NCBI GenBank assembly: GCA_937927725.1
Contig: CALBSE010000018.1
Span: 1-36,023, forward strand
Length of the DNA: 36,023 bases
Reading direction: 5' to 3'
Origin: an uncultured Actinomycetes bacterium
Lineage (GTDB): Bacteria; Actinomycetota; Acidimicrobiia; Acidimicrobiales; Acidimicrobilacustridaceae
Shown here: in pieces, positions 24,445 to 33,068 of the stretch
Numbering within the stretch: the stretch's first letter is position 1
Layout of the letters: each line of letters opens with the position of its first letter
The notes under the pieces: generated by a model
The model's database searches: none
Told to the model about the DNA's origin: nothing
The model's input: only the letters and a program-made list of their open reading frames with translations
Program-made: the position numbers and the translations under genes

Positions 24445-25635
24445 ATGACCGATATCGACTTCCCCGTCTTCGATTGCGACAACCACTACTACGAGGCCGT
24501 CGATGCCTTTACCCGGCATCTCGATCCTCGTACTGCAGCACGCACCATCGAATGGTGCACGATCAACGGCCGGCAGTACCACGTCATCGGCGGCAAGGTC
24601 AGCCATGCCGTGGTCAACCCGACCTTCGATCCGGTTGCGCTTCCTGGTGTGCTCAAGGATTACTTCCGCGGCAACCCGAACAACGAAAACCCGATCGAAC
24701 TTCTCAAGCAGCGCGAGCCAATCCGTCCCGCATACCGCGACAAGGACGCACGTATCGCGACACTCGACGAGCATGGGCTTGAGAAGTGCTGGTTGTTCCC
24801 AACGCTCGGCATGATCTACGAAGAACCGCTTCATAAAGATCCATGGGCAGTCATGCAGGTGTTCACAGCGTTCAACCGTTGGATGCTTGAAGACTGGGCG
24901 TTCAACTACAAGGACCGAATCTTCACCGCGCCGTACATCACGCTTGTCGATGTCGACTGGGCCGTGAACGAACTCAAGTTCGCGCTCGACAACGGCGCAA
25001 CCTCCGTTGTGATGCGCCCGGCTGCACCAACCACGGTCGACGGTCAGCGTTCACCGGCCGATCCCATGTTCGATCCGTTCTGGGGTCTTGTGAACGAATC
25101 AGGAATCACCGTTGTGGCTCACGCTGGCGACTCTGGTTACAACTCGCACGGCTACGGCGAAGACAACGGATTCTCGGCAGGCTTCGGTCAGCAGTCACGA
25201 CCGCAGCCACTGCGCATGGCCACGATGTTCGATCGTCCCATCGAAGACTTCCTCGGTTCGCTCGTTTGCGACAAGATGCTTGATCGTTTCCCGAACGTCC
25301 GTGTTGCATCAGTGGAAAATGGTTCAGGATTCCTTCGAGGCCTGCTCAAGAAGCTCGACAACACTGCAAAGAAGATGCCGGGCTGGTTCAGCGAGCAGCC
25401 TTCGGAAACCTTCCGTCGCAACATCTGGATCAACCCCTTCTGGGAAGACGATGTTCATGAGGTTGTCGAACTTATGGGTTCCGACCGCGTGATCTTTGGT
25501 TCCGATTGGCCGCACATCGAAGGCATGCCGGAACCGCTTGACTACGTCGACGAACTCAAGGAGTTCTCACCTGCCGTGCAAAAGATGATCATGCACGACA
25601 ACGTCACCGAGTTGAACACTCGTCGACCAGCCTGA
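24445..25635 (+). CDS. Amidohydrolase_2 (ACMSD-like) family protein
   Basis: A 396-residue TIM-barrel amidohydrolase of the ACMSD/amidohydrolase_2 family. The N-terminal metal motif DxHxH reads DCDNHYY near 9-15, so only one of the two usual His is at the expected spot. VVAHAGDSGYNSHGYG near 225-240 supplies further ligands, and GSDWPHIEG near 351-359 has the conserved Asp. Family members decarboxylate or hydrolyse ring-derived acids. Related proteins are often found in actinobacterial aromatic and steroid degradation clusters. ATG at 24445 has no strong ribosome site and lies 9 bases after the PaaX-like stop. Transcription should end in the hairpins at 25641-25707. Confidence 0.82.
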   Translation: MTDIDFPVFDCDNHYYEAVDAFTRHLDPRTAARTIEWCTINGRQYHVIGGKVSHAVVNPTFDPVALPGVLKDYFRGNPNNENPIELLKQREPIRPAYRDKDARIATLDEHGLEKCWLFPTLGMIYEEPLHKDPWAVMQVFTAFNRWMLEDWAFNYKDRIFTAPYITLVDVDWAVNELKFALDNGATSVVMRPAAPTTVDGQRSPADPMFDPFWGLVNESGITVVAHAGDSGYNSHGYGEDNGFSAGFGQQSRPQPLRMATMFDRPIEDFLGSLVCDKMLDRFPNVRVASVENGSGFLRGLLKKLDNTAKKMPGWFSEQPSETFRRNIWINPFWEDDVHEVVELMGSDRVIFGSDWPHIEGMPEPLDYVDELKEFSPAVQKMIMHDNVTELNTRRPA

Positions 25636-25640
25636 TCGGT

Positions 25641-25707
25641 GGGCCGTTACGGCCCGTCGCTGTTCCGGGGGGAACGTGCAAAGGCCTCCACATTGTGGAG
25701 GCCTTTG
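25641..25707. terminator. Convergent hairpins, probable bidirectional terminator
   Basis: Three hairpins follow one another: GGGCCG-TTA-CGGCCC at 25641-25655, GTTCC-GGGG-GGAAC at 25662-25675, and a perfect 13-base-pair stem with 3-base loop at 25679-25707 (left arm CAAAGGCCTCCAC, loop ATT). The last one has AAA on one side and TTT on the other. The site lies between the amidohydrolase (plus) and the acyl-CoA ligase (minus), which face each other. Confidence 0.8.
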
Positions 25708-25753
25708 TCGCGTCTGGAGCTACCAACGAACGGAAGCGAACCTTTGAGGTGGC

Positions 25754-27457
25754 TCAGAAGTTTCCGTCGAGGATTCGATCGCGGATCTCTCGCTTGAGGA
25801 TCTTTCCGGTGGCTCCTCGTGGCAGTGGTTCGTTGCGAACGAACCACTGTGAAGGAATCTTGAACGGCGCAATACGTTCAGCAAGGAACGCGGCCAGTTC
25901 ATCGAGATCAAGCGTGGTTCCAGGTGCGGGCTGCACGGCAGCCACAACTTCTTCGCCGAGTCGTTCGTGGGGAAGACCGAATACCGCAACCTCGTGGATG
26001 TCGGGATGCTCGAAGATCGCTGCTTCAACCTCGGAGCAGTACACGTTTTCGCCACCGCGCAGCACCATGTCTTTGATGCGGTCGACGACGTACACGAATC
26101 CCTCGTCATCGACGTAGCCAAGGTCGCCGGTGTGGAGCCATCCGTTTCGAATCGTTTCGGCGGTTGCCTCGGGACGGTTCCAGTACCCACGAATGAGCAT
26201 CGGCCCAGCAAGACAAACCTCGCCAACTTCACCATTGGGCTGTTCGGAATCGTTGGGATCGACAATTTTGACCTGCATGATCGGAACAACGCGGCCGGTA
26301 CTGGAGGGCTTTGCGATGTAATCCGGTCCGGTGTTGCCTGGTCCGTAACCATTGGTTTCGGTGAGGCCGTAGCCAAGTTGCGGGCTGGCCTTGCCGGCGA
26401 ACGATCCTTCGATCTTGCGAACAAGCTCGGGTGCCATGGGCGCACCGCCGCCGCCGACGTTCTTCAAACTCGATGTGTCGTACTTGTCGAAATCGGGATG
26501 GCTGATGAGATCTTGCGACATCGTCGGAACGCCAACGAAGTTCGTGACTTTTTCTCGGTCGATGAGTTGCAGTGCTCGCAACGCATCCCACTTGCGCATC
26601 ATGACGAGCTTCGCTCCCGTCGCAATGGCGCCAAGCATCACGGGAACGCAGCCTGTCACATGGAACAGCGGCACTGTCAGAATGAAACACGGCGGGACCG
26701 CGGCGGGAGCGGTTGCGGGGTCGGGCGGTGAATCGGGAGCCCACCGCAATGCTTCAACTGTTGTGCGGCAGGCAAACGCAAACAATCCAGACAACACGGC
26801 ACGGTTCGTTGAAACCGCACCCTTTGGAACACCAGTCGTCCCGGAAGTGAAAAGAATGGTTGCATCGTCATCGGGCGCAACATCTGAGGCAGGCATCGAT
26901 GCGCCGGGTGTAATGACATCGGCAAGGTGGTCGCAGCCCGCAGGAAGTTCTCCTTCGGCGCGAACAACGACACAACGGATTTTCAGCGCGGCGAGTCGAT
27001 CGCCAATGCGGTCAACTCGTTCGCGATCGGTGATGAAAACTTTTGCGCCTGCGTCGATGAGTCCAAATTCAATTTCCGGACCCGTCCACCATGCGTTCAC
27101 TGAAACAGCAATTGCGCCAATCGATGTTGCTGCGCCGAATGAGGTAATCCATTCGGGAAAGTTGCGCATGTCGATCGCGACGCGGTCTCCCTTTTGAACG
27201 CCATAGCGCTCGACGAGCAGGTGAGCGATTTCGTCCATACTGGCGAGGACATCGGCGTTGGTCCAGCGTTCATCCTCGTACACGATCGACACGGCGTCGG
27301 CTGGACGCTCACGGATCATGTCGAACAGGTCTCGAAGCGTCGGGGGGAGCTTGGTGAAGATGCGAGTGGGACGACCGAGAACCTCGGCCTCGGCGATCTC
27401 AAATGGCATGTCGGGACCTGTGAGCACAGCGACTGCTTCTTCGAATGTCATACCCAC
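25754..27457 (-). CDS. AMP-dependent acyl-CoA synthetase (FadD-like)
   Basis: A 567-residue ANL-superfamily acyl-CoA ligase. FTSGTTGVPKGAV (P-loop), YGLTETNGYGPG (adenine site), LHTGDLGYVDDEGFVYVVDR (hinge) and RGGENVYCSEVEAAI all appear in order, and the catalytic lysine is in ATGKILKREI near the end. The length and the GFVYVVDRIKDMV text are typical of long-chain or aryl/cyclic acid ligases; MenE-like succinylbenzoate ligase is shorter and less similar. The start is taken as GTG at 27457, which lies 8 bases after GGAGG; the ATG at 27451 would have a spacing of 14. Downstream lies the terminator. Upstream the double-hotdog genes are on the same strand after 78 bases. Confidence 0.92.
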   Translation of the reverse strand: MGMTFEEAVAVLTGPDMPFEIAEAEVLGRPTRIFTKLPPTLRDLFDMIRERPADAVSIVYEDERWTNADVLASMDEIAHLLVERYGVQKGDRVAIDMRNFPEWITSFGAATSIGAIAVSVNAWWTGPEIEFGLIDAGAKVFITDRERVDRIGDRLAALKIRCVVVRAEGELPAGCDHLADVITPGASMPASDVAPDDDATILFTSGTTGVPKGAVSTNRAVLSGLFAFACRTTVEALRWAPDSPPDPATAPAAVPPCFILTVPLFHVTGCVPVMLGAIATGAKLVMMRKWDALRALQLIDREKVTNFVGVPTMSQDLISHPDFDKYDTSSLKNVGGGGAPMAPELVRKIEGSFAGKASPQLGYGLTETNGYGPGNTGPDYIAKPSSTGRVVPIMQVKIVDPNDSEQPNGEVGEVCLAGPMLIRGYWNRPEATAETIRNGWLHTGDLGYVDDEGFVYVVDRIKDMVLRGGENVYCSEVEAAIFEHPDIHEVAVFGLPHERLGEEVVAAVQPAPGTTLDLDELAAFLAERIAPFKIPSQWFVRNEPLPRGATGKILKREIRDRILDGNF

Positions 27458-27535
27458 GGTGATTCCCTCCCGACGACTGTCCGGGGAGACGCTACGGGAC
27501 AGATGACCCGCTTTGCTACCGATTGGTAACGACGA

Positions 27536-28393
27536 TCAATCGAGTCGGCGAACGGTGGTCATTGCCAAGGCCATGAGGCGGTCATCGGCGCCCCGGTCTC
27601 GGACCTCGACCCGCACCAAGTGGTCGGGCCCCCGCCGGCCGGTCGAGGTGGCCGTGGCGACGATCGGGCCAACTCGACCTGGACTCAAATAGTGAACGGC
27701 AAGATCGGTGACGATGGCCTCGGGCGTGGGCTCAACGGTGGATCGGCCAAGCACGAGGCTTCGAGCAGCGGCGTCGAGCACGACGGCACTGGATCCGCCG
27801 TGGAGGATTCCCCAAGGGTTCCGAAGTCGTTGCTCTATCGACAGGTGTGCCTCGCCGGGAGTTTCGCCGGCAGACAGATTGAAGAACTCGTGGGTGGGCG
27901 CTGCGAAGATCGGATCGTTGGGGACCTCGCGCTCAAACGGCTTCACGGGGCGAGTGAACGGAGGAGGACCATTTGCGGGCGTGAGGATCGCACACGACAT
28001 CCACGACGTTGCGACGCTCACTCCACGTGAGTCAGCAACGTTCACTCGCGTAACGACGGATGAACGACCCCGGCGAAGCACGTGTGTATCGAGGATGAGT
28101 TCGCCGGTGCCACGATCGCCTACCAGCGCGTCAGGTGCTCGCCGGATCATGAGGTTGGTCGTAACGATCCAGTCCGGAAGGCTGGCAAGGCCAGAGGTCA
28201 TTCCGCCGATGGAATCGATGATGCATGTGAGCAAGTCAGTACCGAGGCGTCCGTCGGCATCAAGTGTGTTCACGGTTCCCGGAAAGTGTCCGACGGTATG
28301 GGGCAGTGCTGCTGTTCCGTCGCCAACCTCTTCAATCATCATGAGGAGATATTGCGCGACACCGATTTCTGCCGGACTGCCGAATCCGCTCAT
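27536..28393 (-). CDS. Double-hotdog thioesterase-like protein
   Basis: A 285-residue protein with two hotdog-fold halves. The second half has the thioesterase motif NPWGILHGGSSAVVLDAAA (about 185-203), with HGG and an Asp as in PaaI-type thioesterases. The first half is degenerate (LLTCIIDSIGGMTSGL). The family hydrolyses acyl-CoA thioesters. The ATG at 28393 overlaps the stop of the next gene upstream by four bases (ATGA), and that gene is a paralogue of similar layout, so the two probably form a heterodimer or act on the same substrate. It is followed by the acyl-CoA ligase after 78 bases. Confidence 0.75.
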   Translation of the reverse strand: MSGFGSPAEIGVAQYLLMMIEEVGDGTAALPHTVGHFPGTVNTLDADGRLGTDLLTCIIDSIGGMTSGLASLPDWIVTTNLMIRRAPDALVGDRGTGELILDTHVLRRGRSSVVTRVNVADSRGVSVATSWMSCAILTPANGPPPFTRPVKPFEREVPNDPIFAAPTHEFFNLSAGETPGEAHLSIEQRLRNPWGILHGGSSAVVLDAAARSLVLGRSTVEPTPEAIVTDLAVHYLSPGRVGPIVATATSTGRRGPDHLVRVEVRDRGADDRLMALAMTTVRRLD

Positions 28394-29169
28394 AACGCAA
28401 CAACTTCGGTTGTGGCGGTGGAAACAAGTGCACCGTTGCCGTCGTGAACATCAACTGATGCGGTGAGTCGTCCATTCGACGGGCCACCAATCGCCGTTGC
28501 CGTTGCCGTGAGCGGCCCCACGCGACCGAGATCGAGATACGCCAAGTGGAGACCAGTCGTGATGGCCTCGGTGTTGAAGAGCGAACGCGCAAGCGATGCA
28601 GATGCTTCGTCAATGAGAGACGCGTGAATTGCGCCGTGAAGCGCACCGACGGTGTTGCACACGACAGGTCGGAGTTCGATCAATACAGTTCCTGGTTCGC
28701 GTACCTGAAGTTCGAGCTCATCGAGATAGTTCGTCTCAAGTTTTTCGTGGGTCGAATTCGCATTCATCATTCGCCGCCCGGGCGTCATATTGATCGTGAT
28801 GTTCACGAGATGTTCGGGGCGGGGAACAACGGCAAACGTCAGGAGAGCGGAACCGGCAGGTCGTTCGTAGTCGGCGAGCAACTCAGCCTCGATCACGAGT
28901 GTGCGCCGGCCACGGCGGCGAACATGTAGATCGGCTTGGAGAACTTCGGTGGGTCCCGCTGGAAGGAGATGGATCGACATGTCGGCGGTGAAGGCCCAGT
29001 CGGGGTCGGACGCAGTGATCGAACGCATTCCGCCGAGGGCGTCAACGAGCATGGCAACGGTGGCGAGTCGGGGCATTCCGCCAGGCGACGACGTATATGG
29101 AGTGACGGGCATCCAGCCCCGGACATCGCCGGCAAGGTCTTGTTCAGACTCAAGGGCCAGCAGGCTCAT
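28390..29169 (-). CDS. Double-hotdog thioesterase-like protein, paralogue
   Basis: About 259 residues from the ATG at 29169 (MSLLALESEQD). It aligns by eye with its downstream neighbour: an N-terminal half with MLVDALGGMRS (like IIDSIGGMTS) and a C-terminal half GALHGAIHASLIDEASAS, with HG and Asp at thioesterase positions. The start is uncertain: no ribosome site precedes 29169, and a GTG at 29229 in the same frame would add 20 residues. The frame stays open to 29637, but that would overlap the divergent gene starting at 29243, and the extra part is not protein-like. The stop overlaps the next gene as ATGA. Its function is unproved; acyl-CoA thioester hydrolysis or substrate binding is likely. 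Confidence 0.7.
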   Translation of the reverse strand: MSLLALESEQDLAGDVRGWMPVTPYTSSPGGMPRLATVAMLVDALGGMRSITASDPDWAFTADMSIHLLPAGPTEVLQADLHVRRRGRRTLVIEAELLADYERPAGSALLTFAVVPRPEHLVNITINMTPGRRMMNANSTHEKLETNYLDELELQVREPGTVLIELRPVVCNTVGALHGAIHASLIDEASASLARSLFNTEAITTGLHLAYLDLGRVGPLTATATAIGGPSNGRLTASVDVHDGNGALVSTATTEVVAL

Positions 29170-29242
29170 CGCATGGCGAGGAGGCGGATAGGCCGGACGA
29201 GAGTCGGCGGGAACTTCGTCGGCGGGCACAAGGAGCGAGTCT

Positions 29243-30403
29243 ATGGCTCCCGCGCTGTTCTCTTTTCGGTGGTCACCGGTAGGGTCAGATCTCGTGCGCC
29301 AACGATCGATGTTCCGTTTTGTTGTTGTGGTGGCCATCGGGTTTGTGACGCTGGTTTCGGCATCGAACCTTTCCCAAGCGCAAACGGCGACAACGGGTCG
29401 AGTGGTGCCTGCTTCGCTTCGGATTCGTGCGTTCGGCGATGCCGTCACCGCTGGGTTTGGATTCGACGCATCAGGTTCGACCGTTCCTATTGGGAAGGCA
29501 ATCGATTGCCGACCGAATTGGATTGGCGACGGGTCGGCAACGACTGCGGGAACGCGATGTTCCTCGAACGGATCGAATGGTCCGGGCTCTCCGGCAGACG
29601 AGGTCTCCTTTAGCGCCGACTTTGGTTTGGCAAACAACGCGTCGTGGGCTGCACAAGTTGCGAGTCAACTAAACGCTATTGATTTCGCGAACTACGCAGT
29701 TGCAGGTTCGTCGTTGGTTAGTTGGATGAATCTTCCGCATGATGACAAGGCGCCCGCTGAGGGAGCGCAGCACGATCTCCTCGAGCGCATTGAGCGTGAT
29801 GATCCCGACATTGTGTTGGCAACACTCGGTGGCGATCTCTTGCTGCAGCAACCGGCGAGTGCAGTTCGAACCTGTGCAACGTTGAGCGACCTCGCCACGC
29901 AAGCGACGCAGTTCACTTCCTGCGTGAATTCGCTTCTCGATGGTCAGATGACGAAACAACGTCTTATGGCAATTTCGTTTGATGTACTCGCTCACACGCA
30001 AAACGCGAAGTTGCTGTTTGCCACGTACCTCCCGGCGGAACCTCAGTTTTCGGTGCTCCTTCCTTGGCAACAGTCGGCTCTCGCCGAGGCGATTAGCGCG
30101 CAGATCAGCGCAGCGGTTCAAGGCGTCGCAGAGTCGGGGGCGGCGTGGGCACAGCGCATTGACGTTGTGCAGGCTCAGAGTCAGGCCGATCGATGCCCAC
30201 TGGTGGCTATTGCTGGTCCTTCGCTTCTCGGCCGCACATGGTTCACGCCCCGTGGGCGCACCTGTGCGGCATCTGGTTTTCCCTACGTCACTTCAGAGGG
30301 TCTCTTCACTCCGATCAGCTTTGGAACCGTTCCTGGTCTCGGAATGCTGACCACAATTTCTGGGTCGGCGACAAATCTCATCCGTGCCCATGCGTGGGCC
30401 TAG
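29243..30403 (+). CDS. Secreted SGNH/GDSL-like protein lacking the catalytic Ser
   Basis: A 386-residue exported protein. A signal anchor with hydrophobic core MFRFVVVVAIGFVTLV (23-38) is followed by an SASNLSQAQ region that may be cleaved. The SGNH block I is FGDAVTAGFG (64-73): canonical GDSxTxG has become GDA, so Ala67 stands where the catalytic Ser should be. Block II may be NYAVAGSSL near 153 and block III is LATLGGDLLL near 191, where the usual GxND is GGD. The final DxxH is not recognisable. The fold is therefore likely kept without esterase activity. ATG at 29243 follows AAGGAG with 7-base spacing, which fixes the start. Cysteines are present in several pairs, consistent with export. 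Confidence 0.75.
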   Translation: MAPALFSFRWSPVGSDLVRQRSMFRFVVVVAIGFVTLVSASNLSQAQTATTGRVVPASLRIRAFGDAVTAGFGFDASGSTVPIGKAIDCRPNWIGDGSATTAGTRCSSNGSNGPGSPADEVSFSADFGLANNASWAAQVASQLNAIDFANYAVAGSSLVSWMNLPHDDKAPAEGAQHDLLERIERDDPDIVLATLGGDLLLQQPASAVRTCATLSDLATQATQFTSCVNSLLDGQMTKQRLMAISFDVLAHTQNAKLLFATYLPAEPQFSVLLPWQQSALAEAISAQISAAVQGVAESGAAWAQRIDVVQAQSQADRCPLVAIAGPSLLGRTWFTPRGRTCAASGFPYVTSEGLFTPISFGTVPGLGMLTTISGSATNLIRAHAWA

Positions 30404-30517
30404 CCACATCAACGCATCAGCGAGTTGGATCTCGTCATTGCGTTTCCTCTGACAGTTGGGGGGTGGCAGGATGGGAATCGTTCGTTGGCCTCGCTGGCCA
30501 TCTCGGGGAGGACTCAC

Positions 30518-32236
30518 ATGCTCGATCTTCTGATTAAGGGCGGATCTGTCGTTGACGGAACAGGGCGGGAACGTTTCCGCGCCGATGTTGGCGTGCGCGA
30601 CGGACGCATCGTTGCCATCGGCGACATCACCGAACAGGCGGCAAAGACGATCGACGCCGAAGGGCGCGTCGTAACCCCGGGCTTTGTTGATCTTCACACT
30701 CATTACGACCCGCAGGTGATGTGGGACCCTGCCGCAACGCCATCTTCATTGCACGGCGTCACCTCGGTGTTCGGTGGCAACTGTGGTTTCTCGATTGCAC
30801 CGGTAACTCCAGAAGCTGCGGAGTACCTCATCCCCATGCTCGCCCGCGTCGAAGGCATGCCAGTCGAATCGCTTGAAGCGGGACTCGATCTCATGTGGGA
30901 CGGTTTCGGCTCGTGGCTGAATCGTCTCGAAGGAAACCTTGCCGTCAACGCCGGCTTCATGGTGGGTCACAGCGCACTCCGACGAGTGGTGATGGGCGAA
31001 GACGCTGTCGGTCACGAAGCAACCCCCGATCAAATCGCTGCCATGGTCGCGCTGCTTCATCGCAGTATCGAAGAAGGCGGAATGGGTTTCTCCAGTACTG
31101 CGTCGAATAGCCATAGCGACCACCAGGGCAATCCGGTGCCATCACGTTGGGCAACGCGCGACGAGTTCATTGCGCTTTCAAACGCCGCTGGTCAACATGC
31201 AGGAACCTCCCTTGAATTCATCGCATCGGCAGGCGCGTTCTTCAATGATGACGAAATGAATCTCATGGCGGACATGAGTGTTGCTGCACAGCGTTCGCTC
31301 AACTGGAACGTGATGGTTGTTTCTTCCGATCCAGCGGCCTCGGAAGGTCGGGCAAACAAACTGTCGGCATCAGATGTGGCGGCAGCAAAGGGCGGCCACG
31401 TTGTCGGCTTGTGCCTTCCTGAACCAATGCGTATGCGTCTTTGCTTCGCATCCGGGTTTGTTCTCGACATCCTTCCTGGTGTGAAGGACGTCATTCATTT
31501 GCCGCTGCCAGAACGTAAAGCGGCACTTGCTGATCCAGCAGTGCGCGCGACGATTGCTGCTGCTCTTTCACAGATGCCGCCGCAGCACACGCTTGCGGCG
31601 ATTGCCGACTATCGCATCATTGATGTTTCGAAATCCGAACTGCAGCAGTACCTAGGTCGACTCGTTGCCGATATTGCAAACGAAAAGGGCGTCGCACCGA
31701 TCGATGCACTTCTCGACATCGTCGTTGCCGACGATCTCCAAACGGGTCTCGAGCCCCGTTTCATCGGGACCGACGACGAGTCCTGGGCCGAGCGTGTGCG
31801 TCTTCTTGAGAATGACCCTCGAGTCATCGCCGGTGGTTCCGATGCGGGCGCTCATCTCGACATGATGAAGACCTTCGCGTGCCACACCGGTTTCTTGGCA
31901 GAAGCAGTGCGTAATCGTCAGCTGATTTCGCTTGAACGCGCCGTGCAGTTGTTCACCGACGCACCAGCACGCTTTTATGGCGTTCGTGATCGCGGCCGTG
32001 TTGCCGAGGGTTGGTTCGCCGATCTCGTCATTCTCGATCCGGACAAGGTTGGTCCCGGCGAGGTTGTGCCTCGTCAAGATCTTCCGGCCAACGGTTGGCG
32101 CCTCTATTCAGAAGCGACCGGCATCGACGCCACCATCGTCAATGGTGTCGAAATCGTGCGCGACGGCAAGGTCACGGGCGATACGCCCGGAACCACGCTG
32201 CGTTCTGGTCGCGACACCGAAACTGTCGCGATCTAA
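30518..32236 (+). CDS. N-acyl-D-amino-acid deacylase-like amidohydrolase
   Basis: A 572-residue metal-dependent amidohydrolase of the D-aminoacylase/dihydroorotase-like group. The N-terminal beta-sandwich is followed by DLHTHYDPQ with metal ligands His60 and His62, and GGNCGFSIAPV contains Cys89 at the place of the metal-bridging Cys of D-aminoacylase. Asp in GGSDAGAHLDM near the C-terminal third is the expected catalytic Asp. ATG at 30518 follows GGGGAGGA; the longer frame to 30425 is not supported. The name is a family name: many actinobacterial members act on unknown N-acyl or cyclic substrates. A MenC/racemase-like gene lies 0.8 kb downstream on the other strand. The 3' end converges on an SDR. 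Confidence 0.88.
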   Translation: MLDLLIKGGSVVDGTGRERFRADVGVRDGRIVAIGDITEQAAKTIDAEGRVVTPGFVDLHTHYDPQVMWDPAATPSSLHGVTSVFGGNCGFSIAPVTPEAAEYLIPMLARVEGMPVESLEAGLDLMWDGFGSWLNRLEGNLAVNAGFMVGHSALRRVVMGEDAVGHEATPDQIAAMVALLHRSIEEGGMGFSSTASNSHSDHQGNPVPSRWATRDEFIALSNAAGQHAGTSLEFIASAGAFFNDDEMNLMADMSVAAQRSLNWNVMVVSSDPAASEGRANKLSASDVAAAKGGHVVGLCLPEPMRMRLCFASGFVLDILPGVKDVIHLPLPERKAALADPAVRATIAAALSQMPPQHTLAAIADYRIIDVSKSELQQYLGRLVADIANEKGVAPIDALLDIVVADDLQTGLEPRFIGTDDESWAERVRLLENDPRVIAGGSDAGAHLDMMKTFACHTGFLAEAVRNRQLISLERAVQLFTDAPARFYGVRDRGRVAEGWFADLVILDPDKVGPGEVVPRQDLPANGWRLYSEATGIDATIVNGVEIVRDGKVTGDTPGTTLRSGRDTETVAI

Positions 32237-32267
32237 TTCCCGACTCTCGAATCAGAAATCGGGAATT
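32235..32267. terminator. Inverted repeat between convergent genes, possible terminator
   Basis: A perfect 9-base-pair inverted repeat, AATTCCCGA and TCGGGAATT, with a 15-base loop, overlaps the stop codon of the deacylase-like gene and the last codons of the SDR. It could end transcripts from both sides. There is no T-tract, and the repeat partly lies in coding sequence, so the call is tentative. Confidence 0.4.
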
Positions 32268-33040
32268 GGCATTTCGAGGGTGCTTGACTCGGTGCCACCA
32301 TCGATTTCGATGATCTTGCCGGTCACGTAGCGCGCTGCGGGCGACGACAGGTAGAGAACTCCGAGCGCAATGTCCTCTGGTTCGCCGATAAAGCGAAGCG
32401 GAGTATTTGCGATCATGGCGTCGCGAATCTCGGGCATCACAAGAACTGTTTCAAGCGCGGAAGTTGCTGTAGAGCCAACAGCGATGCCGTTCACGCGCAC
32501 CTTCGGGTTGAGGTCGGTGGCGAGATAGCGAGTGAGGTGCGTGAGTGCAGCCTTGGCGACACCGTATTGCGTGAGGCCACGAGCAGCGGTGCGGCCAGCC
32601 ATCGAGGAGATGTTCACCACGCAACCATGGTTCTCGACGAGTTGGGGGATGCATGCCTGTGTGAGCGCAAGTGCAGTCGTCACGTTGAAGTGGAACGCGT
32701 CTTCGAATGACTTGGCCGTGACGTCAGTAATCGCAGCGGGGGGTGAACCGCCGGCGTTGTTCACCACGATGTCGATCTTGCCGAGTTCCTCGGTTGCGGC
32801 ATTGGCAAATTCGCTGAGGAAGTCGAGCTTGTTCACATCGCCGGGAAGAACGAAGGCACGGCGACCGAAAGCGCGAATTGCGGTAGCGATCTCTTCGAGT
32901 TGGTCGGCGCTGCGAGCGGTGATGGCGACGTCGGCGCCAGCCTCGGCAAGAGCAAGGGCGGATGCAGCGCCAATGCCACGACCGGCACCAGTGACGATTG
33001 CAACTTTGTTATCTACGCGGAAACGATCAAGAAGGCTCAT
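32252..33040 (-). CDS. Short-chain dehydrogenase/reductase (SDR)
   Basis: A 262-residue classical SDR. TGAGRGIG lies near 18-25, NNAGG near 93, catalytic Ser in NISSMAG near 143, and YGVAK near 157-161. ITARSADQ after the second strand favours NADP, because an Arg follows where NAD enzymes have Asp. It should interconvert an alcohol and a ketone. ATG at 33040 is the only sensible start. The MenC-like gene lies 28 bases upstream on the same strand, so the two can be co-transcribed. It differs clearly from the SDR at 13381. Confidence 0.9.
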   Translation of the reverse strand: MSLLDRFRVDNKVAIVTGAGRGIGAASALALAEAGADVAITARSADQLEEIATAIRAFGRRAFVLPGDVNKLDFLSEFANAATEELGKIDIVVNNAGGSPPAAITDVTAKSFEDAFHFNVTTALALTQACIPQLVENHGCVVNISSMAGRTAARGLTQYGVAKAALTHLTRYLATDLNPKVRVNGIAVGSTATSALETVLVMPEIRDAMIANTPLRFIGEPEDIALGVLYLSSPAARYVTGKIIEIDGGTESSTLEMPIPDF

Positions 33041-33068
33041 GGGCGACGACTTTAGAGCCCCGGCCGGT

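Noticed and set aside
25967..26731. A 254-codon plus-strand frame opposite the acyl-CoA ligase
   Set aside because: It is antisense to strongly conserved ligase motifs and looks like a codon-bias shadow.
27708..28466. A 252-codon plus-strand frame opposite the thioesterase-like genes
   Set aside because: The protein is rich in Arg, Ser and Pro without motifs, and the opposite strand carries the hotdog genes.
28936..29613. A 225-codon plus-strand frame overlapping the SGNH-like gene and the hotdog gene
   Set aside because: It is out of frame with both genes and has no domain-like pattern.
29170..29637. N-terminal extension of the second double-hotdog protein
   Set aside because: It would overlap the divergent SGNH-like gene, and the extra residues are Pro/Ser/Arg-rich with no similarity to the partner protein.
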